A DNA stretch of 64,000 nt. It comes from Pseudogymnoascus destructans (taxonomy: Eukaryota > Ascomycota > Leotiomycetes > Thelebolales > Thelebolaceae). The translations under genes and the position numbers were made by a program. The stretch is from the NCBI RefSeq assembly GCF_001641265.1, contig NW_020167537.1, positions 620,001 to 684,000 of the forward strand, read 5' to 3'. Shown piece by piece: positions 32,577-42,500 of this stretch (the first letter of the stretch is position 1; each line of letters opens with the position of its first letter). The notes below the pieces were generated by a model that saw nothing but the letters and a program-made list of their open reading frames with translations, had not been told where the DNA came from and searched no databases.

Positions 32577-33786
32577 CTAAGCATCGGCCGGCTTGACGGC
32601 ATACACCTCAAAGGAGCCTATACCCACGTTAGCACCACATCACACCAATGTCACAGAGTGCGAAGCCACTTACCAACCCACTCATTGAAGTCAATGTTGG
32701 CAACATCAGCCTTCTCCGTGATGGGGATCCTCGTCCCACAGCAAGACGACGACGCCACCGCCGGTGCGTCACATCCCTTCTCCTCTGCATCAGTCCTCTC
32801 CTTATAGATATTAAGATCACTCTTCTTATCCACAATCAACACATCTACATCTCGTCAGCACCATCCCTCTCACAACCACCAAATAACCCAAACAAAATCA
32901 AAATCAAAATCCGAAAGAGACTCACCCTGGAACCCAACCCCCCTCAACCACGCCTCATACTCCCCCACCAAACTCGCACCACTAATACAACCCACATACA
33001 ACCCCAAATGCCCCTTCAGCTCCGGCGACAACTCCTTCCTCGCCAGAATATCACTCACAGCCACCCGTCCCCCCGGCCTCAACAACCTCCAGATCTCGGA
33101 GAAGACGAGTGCCTTGTCAGCGCCGGGGACGAGGTTGATCACGCAGTTGCTGATGATGCAGTCTGCGTCACCCGAGGGGAGGGTTGTAGCGGTGATGGGG
33201 GCTTTGACGAAGGAGACGTTTTTGAGATCGGATTTGGAGAGGTTCTTGTTGGCGAGGTCGAGCATGTCCTAGGGGGGGTTAGTTTTGGCAGTTTTTGATG
33301 TTGGGGGGGGGGGACAAGGCTTACGTCGCTGATGTCGACGCCGATGGATTTACCCGTTGGGCCGACTTTGGTGGCGGCTTGGAAGACGTCGAATCCGCCG
33401 CCGCTGCCGAGGTCGATGACTGTTTCGCCCTGGGGGGTATTAGCTTTGGCATTCTTATGTTGGGGTCGTTTATGGGCAATGCTTTGTGGATATTGTGAGA
33501 GGGAAGAGCGAGGGGGAAGAGGTCGGGCCGTAGATAGGCTGGGGACGGGAGGAGCTTGGGGAAATGGCTTAAGAATGCAGCTGAGACTCACCTCTTTCAA
33601 CCCGGCGATGGCAAGCGGGTTCCCGCAGCTAACACCAAGGTTGGCGCCATCGGGGATGCTGCTGAGATCGGCGGGATTGTAGCCGAAGGAGAGGGCGACC
33701 TTGCGGATGTGCTCCTCGTTGACGGCGATGTCCTCGCGGGCGAGGGAGGAGTAGTGGTCGTTGACTTTGGCGTAGAGGTCCGACAT
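32577..33786 (-). CDS. Arsenite methyltransferase (ArsM/AS3MT family)
   Basis: Five exons on the minus strand: 33786-33592, 33429-33325, 33268-32926, 32844-32674, 32617-32577; introns of 162, 56, 81 and 56 bp with GT..AG ends; 284 residues. The SAM-binding motif is VIDLGSGGGFD. The three cysteines known to bind As(III) in this family are in place: VSCGNPLA, SNCVINLVPG and VGCISGA. A Cys pair lies near the C-terminus (SSSCCGTR). Known reaction: stepwise transfer of methyl groups from S-adenosylmethionine to As(III), giving methylated and volatile arsenicals; cytosolic detoxification. No arsenite efflux or reductase gene is seen nearby. All exon junctions keep the frame, so it appears functional. 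Confidence 0.9.
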
Positions 33787-34660
33787 GGTGGCGAGTGGGA
33801 TGGGTGATGCGTTGAGTCTAAATTGTATTTAGCGGAAGTAAGAAGCGTGATTTATGACAGGAAGCTATTTCAAGTAGAGTGATATAACTTTGTCTGTTCA
33901 GTGATGACGGTCGTTTGTCAGCTCCCAAAGTTCTCATATTCGTATATCTGATAATAAGTGACGTGCATCGACATCTCCAGTGACATCTTCATCATCGTTG
34001 ATTGGCTCGAGGAGTATACAAGTGTGGTACAACAAATACAGAGTTGTATGGCGCTAATTGTAACCACAAACTAGTCACGTGCTTGGTGACGGGCACATGG
34101 CATTAATATGTGTTGAGTAATAAATGTATGTATTCCTGAAAATCCGTACGGAGATCACGTGCGATCATGTGACTACAACAATACGTGACCTGATGTTAAA
34201 AGTTCTTTGCCATAATATTTTACATCACGTGTTGTGTACGTACACACCGCCGAAGTCAGAAACAGCCTCAATATTGGCTTCAATTAATCTCAATATTCTT
34301 ACCAAGATAAGTTCACCGAAGGATTTGAAAGCGCAAAGACGTTTTTTTTTAAAAAAAAAAATGCGGGTCTGAACTTAAATCATGGGCGTGGCTGTGCTGA
34401 CTGACATACGAACTGTCAACCATTGACCAATGTCAGGCTCCACAACCTTAACTCAACCATGAATGAAGCAGGTCAGAAAGTTTTGTCGTGAGCTCTAAAA
34501 ATTGGCGGGACCCATGCACTTCAAAAGTGTTACGTGCCTGGCTAATATAAACCTACGTAACGCTTCGTCCCGACCTCGTCAGCTATTCGCACGTATCCAG
34601 CTATTCGCACGCATCTCACGTCCTGTATTTCAAGAGTAATGGCCACCCGCCTTTCTGTCA
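33787..34660. other. Upstream region of the arsenite methyltransferase
   Basis: No gene seen. Several CACGTG or TCACGTG boxes lie between 34075 and 34230, and a T-run followed by an A-run at 34351-34371. Confidence 0.5.
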
Positions 34661-35600
34661 AGGAGAGCCCCTCGGCAAAGAGACTCCAACCATGGCGACT
34701 AGTAGTAGGATGATTTTTGGTGGAGAAGCTTCAATTGAGCTTCTTCAAGGCATTCTGATCTATCTTGCTTGGTATGTATTCTCCAATATGTAACCGCACT
34801 GTGCTGACGACGCCAAACTCTAGGAGCCACTATTATAGCCGGCCACGCGTATATACCCAGTCTCTCCAACTTGCTGTTGGTCCCAACCTTTATAGATTTA
34901 TTAGCGATGCAATACCACGCTGTGGAGCTGAATCTTTATCAGATAGCCCTCCTCGATAGAAGCACGGAATCAGAAGTTCCCCGATTTATATCGTCGTCCG
35001 CGTGGCGACTTGATATCATATGCGCCGGTTTAATATCGGCCAAGTCACTACTTTCCTATTTCATTTCACTCCCAGCACGCACCCAGCTGGCAATGTCCAA
35101 TTCAGAGTGGATTCAAATCGGCGTGGCTATGATCGTCGCGTCGAAGCTCTCCGTTGCAGCTCGCGGAACAACAGCTTCGAGTGAAACCCCCTCCGCGACT
35201 CTCTTGACATGCTTAGATTTGTGAAGGAAGCAGTGGCAGTTGCGAGCCAATTAGTGACCCAGGTTGTGGATGCTGACGGGCGCCGTGATATTTTCTATAC
35301 TTACTGGAAGCGCGGCAAGCTCATTCAGAGCTTCCCCAAGACCCGCTAGCTTACCAATACCACCGGCAGCTTCCATGGCTATTGAGGCGGCGGAAGCCAG
35401 TCGAGTTCAGCCAGTTACACTCCGCACATACCACAACAGATGGACGATTTCTTTGGCATCGACATGGGAGCTGAAAACTTGGATAACATGCTACAAGCGG
35501 AGATGGAAGATGTCCAATTGGAAAAGATACGTTACTGAAATGTCCATATATAGTATCATGGCAGATTGGATGTCGTATCCATTGCTCCCATTTTGAAGCA
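34661..35600 (+). pseudogene. Zn2Cys6 fungal transcription factor, C-terminal remnant
   Basis: Pieces on the plus strand: SIELLQGILIYLAW near 34725-34770, a likely intron to about 34822, SHYYSRPRVYTQSLQLAVGP, then SSAWRLDIICAGLISAKSLL, FISLPARTQLAMSNSEWIQI and, after stops, FFGIDMGAENLDNMLQ. This order matches the C-terminal half of fungal zinc-cluster transcription factors. The DNA-binding domain is missing and several stops are present. Confidence 0.6.
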
Positions 35601-36199
35601 TTGCTGGACACCTTTCTCGAAATAGAAACACATTTAGACAACACAGAGGCAACCTCCCCCGTTCTGGCCCTTCGTTGTCGTTGCAGTCAGCTTACATATA
35701 GTAAGCGCTAGAGCGAGCACTTTTGTGACGGTTTACGCATAAGGCAGCGATTGAACGCGGCCCCGATTAAAATTGAGGTATAGCGAGAGATAAACTACGA
35801 AATTAGTGAATCCTACGGTTGTGACATGGCAGGACCCCACTTGTGTCAGTTTGCTCATAGAGCAACGAATGAGGGCAGGACCACTACTAGTTAAGGCTAG
35901 ACACGAAGCTACGAGATTAAGGATCCTACGGCTGAGACATGACAGGAGCTGTCGGGGGCTAGAGGAAGCCAGGATCGGATTTAGGATGATATGTGCATTT
36001 ATGCGTTTCTACGCCTATAAGAAAGTCTGATTCAGGCTGTGATATAAAACTGATATTTGCAAAACGCCAAAGGGACCGAGTACGCCAATGAACTCCAGCT
36101 ACATGGATACCATCACTGATAATGAAACCGAATCCTTCAGCATTTAAGCATCCGCAGCACATTAAAGCATCCAGGCTTCACTGTGTCCGTCCGGGAATT
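35601..36199. other. Degenerate spacer
   Basis: No supported gene; a short imperfect direct repeat (GAATCCTACGG / GGATCCTACGG with GACATG) occurs at about 35810 and 35920. Confidence 0.3.
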
Positions 36200-36472
36200 T
36201 CCTTAAACGGTACCTTTCGACGATGATACCAAGAAATTGGCGAAGCTTAGGCCAGTCGTCTCCCACGAGGTCACTATTTTTGGTGATGAGAAATTCCAAC
36301 AGCCTCGCTTCCTGTTCTGATTGGACAAACTAATCATGGACCAGGCGTGTGTAGTTTTGGTATGGACTCGGGAATCCCTGTTCATCAGCGAATCCTTCCC
36401 CATTTGGGTCTTCGATTTGCAGGATGTTATCATACTCCACAGGCAAGATAAATTTGGCATCAGGCGACATGG
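36200..36472 (-). pseudogene. Unknown coding fragment with one stop
   Basis: The minus strand from 36470 reads as a continuous acidic protein (MSPDAKFILPVEYDNILQIE ... YQNYTRLVHD), one TAG, then FVQSEQEARLLEFLITKNSD and DDWPKLRQFLGIIVERYR. The composition looks coding. I do not recognise it. Confidence 0.35.
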
Positions 36473-36624
36473 TAAGATGTTTTCAGCTCCCAGGACCTCA
36501 TAGATCGATCACCTTTAGGTACCTTGGGGAAGCTTGATCGTCATTACTGACATGAAGACCCCCTAGACGAATTTGCTTATATCCCAGGGTCTGTAACGCC
36601 GCGCTGACAGCCACAGTGTTATAT

Positions 36625-37504
36625 GGCCGGGATGCTCGGCGGTCTCCTCCTTGACATCGTCGGATATGTCGGGCGTGTTCAGATGCACTATAATCCCTTT
36701 ACATTCAATCCGTTCCTCGAGTAAGCTTCCACCCTAGAAGTATATGGATCCGGTCTAACATTATCACAGATACCTCATCTGCCGGACCATTGGCCCCACT
36801 CTCCTGACCGCCTCGATCTACCTCTGCCTTGCCGGCATCGTCATGTATGGAGAAGGTGCCTCGCGAATCAAGCCCAGAACCTATACCCTCGTCTTCATCA
36901 GCTGTGACTTTCTCTCTCTCGACCAAGGCGGCGGTGGTGGCCTCACTGCCACAGCCAACACCATGAGCGCAAAACACACCTGGATTAGCATCATGATCGC
37001 CGGTCTCATCTTCCAGGTCGTCTTCATGCTCCTCTGTACCGACTTCGCCTTCCGTCTGCGCCGATACCCCACAAAGTCAACTCCTCTACCATCTCCGTCC
37101 GCAGCACCTTCAAATGGAAGGCCTTCTCATCTGTACTTGCCCACTGTCACTCCTCTACCGTGCCTAGCTAACACTACCTAGGCCTTGCCATCGCTACAGT
37201 GACCACCTTCGTGCGCTCCATCTTCTGCGCTGCGGAACTATACCAAGGTTTTAACGGCGCACTCGCAAACAACGAAGTCACATTTATAATCCACGAAAGC
37301 GCCATGGTCGTAATCGCTTGCATCTATCTGAGCGTGTTCCACCTAGGTATCGCCTTCGGTGGAAAGTGGGACCAGGGGAACTTCAAATTCCGCGCCCTTA
37401 AGCAGCAGGGCCTCGAGCAGACGACTGTGCCAGCATGGGAGATGACAAGTGATCAACGGAGTGCGAGGCGGGAGACAGCAAATGAGAGTGATGCCAGCCT
37501 TTAG
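36625..37504 (+). pseudogene. RTA1-like seven-helix membrane protein, truncated
   Basis: The readable part starts MAGMLGGLLLDIVGYVGRVQ, crosses intron 36721-36769 (49 bp) to YLICRTIGPTLLTASIYLCL, then HTWISIMIAGLIFQVVFMLL and, after a one-base slip near 37070 and a likely intron ending near 37181, VRSIFCAAELYQGFNGALAN and HESAMVVIACIYLSVFH. These are hallmarks of the fungal RTA1/RSB1 lipid-translocating exporter family of the plasma membrane. The first helices are missing and the frame is broken. Confidence 0.72.
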
Positions 37505-37984
37505 GACCGTCACAACCAGGTTTGAGTGGGGCGGACTTTTTTTTTGGCCGGAGTCAACGCATGAGGGTGTGAGCTGGCTGGTGTTGCGATAGACATATTT
37601 TATTATATACCAAGAGGGCATTTTGGGATACGCATGGGATGAGCAACATTTGCAACTTGCTATTTGGGAATGGGGTTTTAGATGAGTATTAGAATATATA
37701 GTCTGACATTTAGTCACAAAAAATAAATTCACGTTTGAAGTTCAATGCTAAAGAGGAATGCAACTTTTCTAAACAGTATACCTAGGGTTAGCAATTCGAA
37801 TATAAACTTGAATACTAGGCTATATTCATAACGTACATGTATAGCGAGCGACGCATCCAAGCGAGCGACGCACTTTATCATAACAACTATGTAAATTGAG
37901 ATTAGAGAGCTGTTTTGATGATGTGCAATTTGGTTTTAATAAAGGTAGACTGTAATGAGGCTTTAATTAGGTTATTTAGTGTTT
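37505..37984. other. AT-rich spacer
   Basis: No gene seen. The direct repeat GCGAGCGACGCA occurs twice at about 37845-37872. Confidence 0.4.
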
Positions 37985-38460
37985 AACAAACCTAAGTTGA
38001 GCTGTACCTAGGCGGGAGCTTAGAGGCGTTAGTGTCTTTAACTTAAGATCAAGTATAGAGACCACACTCTTAGGGTTAAATGGAAGAAGTCCAGCACCTC
38101 GGAACCCTCCTTAAATATTGTAGCATGAAAGGTAGGAAAGAAGTCATCCTTTGTAATATGAGTAATATAAGCTTGTATCATATCTTTAATTTACCAACTA
38201 TAAGCCTTTTTTAATAGGCTAAAACAGCTAACATCAAGTGGCTGAGCAGGCATGTAGAGAGTTATAATGTTGTGTTCTTTATAATACTCCTTAAACTCAT
38301 CTAAGTGGTGGCTCTCATAGCTACTAACAAGTGATAACTACCAACACTCTGTGTCTTTGTATGCTTCTCAAAATGCTAAATCCAATCTATGCCTCTCTTG
38401 TTTGTAGTCTAGCCATTTTTAGTAATAGCAATAACTTAATTAACATACCTTAGCAAGTGT
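37985..38460 (-). pseudogene. Pogo-like transposase relic, AT-rich
   Basis: The minus strand, read over several stops and frame changes, gives SYESHHLDEFKEYYKEHNII, TLYMPAQPLDVSCFSLLKKA, then DMIQAYITHITKDDFFPTFH. This is the C-terminal half of a Fot/pogo DDE domain including the last catalytic Asp region (QPLDV). Many TAG/TAA codons at former CAG/CAA or TGG sites and the high AT content suggest repeat-induced point mutation. Confidence 0.6.
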
Positions 38461-38566
38461 CTATAGAGTAGTTGTTGTTTTGCAGTGGAAGGAGTGACGG
38501 TGAAGAGTTGGTGGGTGAGGTATGTTCTTTGAAGCATGTGTTGTTGGGTGACGGTGTAATGTTGGG

Positions 38567-39500
38567 TGTAATGGTGGGTGCACCAGATATGAGAATCTAG
38601 CCACCCAAGGAAGGGATGAATTTACTAAGACAACACACTGTCTTAGGAAACAGAGCCAAAGGGTTGTAGCTTAGACTATTCCACAACGCAGCAATCAGGT
38701 GTATGATGTGGTGAAGTGGTTTAGACAAGTTGCAACAAATGTTGAGTCTGAGAACTCAGGGGTAAGTCAGAGGTTAGCACCTCACTGACTTTTCAAAAAC
38801 AGAGAATAACAAGATCAATGCTTGGAAGCTTGGAAAAGACGTAGAAGTATGTGCTAGTCGATTTACTGTATTGCCTGCTTGCCCTTTCTTAAGGAAAGGG
38901 CAATCCTATTTATGCCAAAGGAGTGTAGTTCTCTTATTTTCCATGACTTTCCATGACTAACCAGGCTTGGTAAATGTATTAGAAATCAAGTGCGACCCAC
39001 AACTAGCTTGCTAATCATGTAGTGAACGTAAGAGAATCCCATAGAACCATCTCTTGGGTTCCTAGCCTATAGGAAGTGAAAAGGAGGTCCAAGGTCAGAG
39101 TACCTATAGACAAATTATGTCATAACTTAACCAATCTTGTGGGTAACTTGAGCGATGACGTGTAATGAATCATAGAGGGTTGTAGAAGCTTCTAGAGCTA
39201 TCGTTCATGTTCCTAGGCCTCTAGTTGGTAGAGATATGCCATGTGGTAGTATTGGCCCACCCCCTTAAGGAGGAGATTTTCTTAATAACTTGTTCAATGA
39301 GTGTCCAAATGATATGCCGTGATGTATGTAGCATAAACAGATGTAGTAGAAGAGTTTGCAGCAATCGTTGAGTAGTATTGTTTCTGTTGTTGGTGTGATA
39401 AGCCAAGATATGTATGGTGACTTGTAGGTTTGAGGAGGAGATTTCTAAGTTTGCTCTTGAGTTTGATAGCAAACTGAGTGCAACGAATGTCAGTATGACA
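38567..39500 (-). repeat. 3' LTR of the family A element
   Basis: 934 bp, plus-strand ends TGTAATGGTGGGTGCACC and GTCAGTATGACA. It differs from the 5' LTR mainly by a short indel near 39147 (GTAACTTGAGCG against GTAACTAAGGAGCG). Confidence 0.95.
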
Positions 39501-39511
39501 TGATCCCCCTT

Positions 39512-42500
39512 TTAAGGACGTTTGTTGGCTGTCTGCTTGCCCTTTAGCCAGTTGGCTTTCTTAGAAAGAAATTCTAGAATGAGCTTAGATGCATTTTTTA
39601 GATTTCTCTTAGGCTCCCAAGTGTTGTCACTTGTAGGATAGCCTTTCCACTTAACGAGGAAGTAGTCCTGACCTCTAAGTGTCTTTTTGTCAAGGATAGA
39701 CTCTACTTCATATTCTGGTTGATCCAAGATCAGAACAGGAGGTGGAGGAGACTGAAGTGGTCTTAAGGAACTTTCTTGTGCCTTAGACAAGAGAGATGCA
39801 TGGAAGACATTATGGATAGTCCAAGTAGGTGGTAATGCAAGCTCGAAAGCATTCTTGCCAATAGTCCTTGTGATCTTAAAAGGTCCAAGTCTTTTAGTAT
39901 CAAGTTTGTCTGAAGGTCTAGTAGTTGTGATATGTCTTCTAGACAAAAAGACTTGATCACCAACTTTGAATTGTGGTGCAACCACCCCCCTGTTAAAGGC
40001 CTGAGCCTGCTCGTCTTGTGCACGCTGTATTTGAACCTTGAGATAGTCCTGGAGGCCCTTAAGGTAGATGATTCTTTCAGTAGCAGAAGGGTTTTTGAAA
40101 TTTTCAGGACAATTCAGTTCTGCCACTTCAAACCTAGGGTGATAACCATAGTTTGCATAGAAAGGTGTCTCTTTTGTGGTGTTAGAGACTGTGTTGTTGT
40201 AAGCAAATTCTGCAAGATGGAGAAGATCTGCCCAGTTGTCTTGAGCATAGTTTGTATAAATTCTTAGATATTGTTCAAGTACAGAGTTGACTCTCTCTGT
40301 CTGGCCATCTGTTTGAGGGTGATAAGCTGTAGAGAAGCGTTGTTCCATGTTTAAGAGTTTAGAGAACTCCTTAAAAAAGTTTGAAGTGAAAACTGCTCCC
40401 CTATCTGAGATCCAGTGTCCAGGAATTCCATGATATTTAAAGACCACCTTGAGGAATAGCCACGCAAGTTCAGAAGCTGTGATAGTCTCATTGCAAGGCT
40501 CAAAGTGTGCCATTTTTGTGAGCCTTTCTACCACCACAAGGATAGAGTCATAAGGGGTAGCACCCCCTTTTGGGATAGAAGGAGGCAACTTGACTATAAA
40601 GTCAATGGATATGGAGTCCCATGGGCGTTCTGGTATAGGTAGAGGCTGCAAGAGGCCATAGGTCTTTTGCCGTGTAGGTTTGTTCAAGTTGCAAGTAGTG
40701 CAAGAAGATATATAGTCTTGAAGAGTAGTCCTTAGACTAGGCCAGTAGAACTTTCTTGTTAGAAGTTCATAAGTTTTTGCAAAGCCAAAGTGCCCTGCAG
40801 CTGGAGCATCATGGAACTGCTGTAGGAGGTGTAGCTGTAATCGTTTATCCCTTGGGACATAGATATAGTTCTTGAATAAGAGAAGTCCATGCTGATTTTT
40901 TGAGAAATTCTGTAGTCCAACTTTCTCAAGAGAGGAACCTTTCTTCTGGAGGTATTCCAAAGTTCTTTTCGCAAAGGGATCATGGTTGTAAGCATCTTTG
41001 AATGCTTTAAGAAGTGTTGCTGAGGGTGTATAGTCTTTAAAGGTCTCTGGTTCCTGAGAAGAGGTAATGGGGGCAACTTGGTCTTGAGGGGATAAGTTTA
41101 CCCCTAAGTCCTCTGTAGTACTAGGGTTGCTTAAAGATGCTGCTATAAGCTTTGCTGAGTCTAGCAGAGCCTTTGTATTGCTAGTTTTAGCAGAATCTTG
41201 GTAGTCATGTCTTCTTGAGAGGAGATCTGCTCTTTGATTCTTGGCCCCTGAGACATGTTTTATAACAAAGTCAAAACCTCCTAGTTGTTCAGACCACCTT
41301 GCTTGTCGTCGATTGAGCTGTTTAGTGGTTGTAAAGGTCAAGAGATTTGAATGGTCACTGTAAATAGTGATAGGATAGTTTGCCCCTTCAAGGTAGCATC
41401 TCCAATGCTTTAGAGAACATACTATGGCAAGCAGTTCCTTGTCTGTAATGGGATAGTTTTGTTCAGCTGCTGATAGCTTTCTTGAGTAAAATGCCACAGG
41501 CTGTAGCTCTTCTTGTTTGTCTTTTGGAGCTTGGTATAAGATTCCAGAAATGGCAAAATCTGAGGCACCTGTCTCAAGAGTGGCAGGTTTCAAGGGGTTA
41601 AAGTGTAGTAACATTTTCCCTTCTTTAAATTCTCCTTTAAGAGCATCGAAAGCATCTTGCTGTGTCTTATCCCAGTGATACAAAGTGTCCTTGTGAAGTA
41701 ATTGAGTAAGGGGTAAAGCCAAGGATGTATATCTTGGTATAAACCTCCTGTAATAGTTGGCAAACCCAAGGAAAGACTGAACCTCTTTAATGCTGGAAGG
41801 AATAGGCCACGTTTGTACTGCTTTTGTCTTTTCAGGGTCCATCTGAATGCCTTCTGTTGAAATTCTATGTCCTAAGAAATCAACTTGAGACATATGGAAA
41901 AGACATTTCTCAAGTTTGCAAAAGAGTTGTGCTTGAGATAGCTTCTCTAAGACTTGTCTAACATGTAGAACATGCTCTTGAGTGTCTAAAGAGTATATAA
42001 GAATGTCGTCTAAGTAGACAACAACAAAGATATCCAAGTAAGGTCTTAGAATATCATTCATGAGAGCTTGGAAAGAAGCAGGTGCATTGGCAAGCCCAAA
42101 AGGCATTACCTGGTATTCAAAATGACCATAGCGTGTTCTGAATGCTGTCTTCCACTCATCACCTTCCTTGATGCGTATCAGGTTATAAGCTCCCCTGAGA
42201 TCTAACTTGGTAAAGATCCTTGCTGAAGAGAGCCTATCTATGAGCTCAGGGATAAGGGGTAAAGCATATCTGTTTTTAACAGTGACTGCATTAAGGCCCC
42301 TATAATCAACACAGAGACGCAAGGAGCCATCTTTCTTCTTGACAAAGAGAATGGGAGCTCCTGCTGGTGAGGAAGAAGGTCTGATAAAGCCAGAACTAAG
42401 GTTCTCATCTAGGTATTCTCTGAGAGTTTTCAGCTCTAATTCAGATAGAGAGTAGATAGGGCCGTACGGAGGCATTGAGCCTTCTGCGAGTGGTATCTCA

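Noticed and set aside
34351..34371. T-run followed by A-run forming a palindrome
   Set aside because: Simple homopolymer junction, prone to sequencing error; no further structure.
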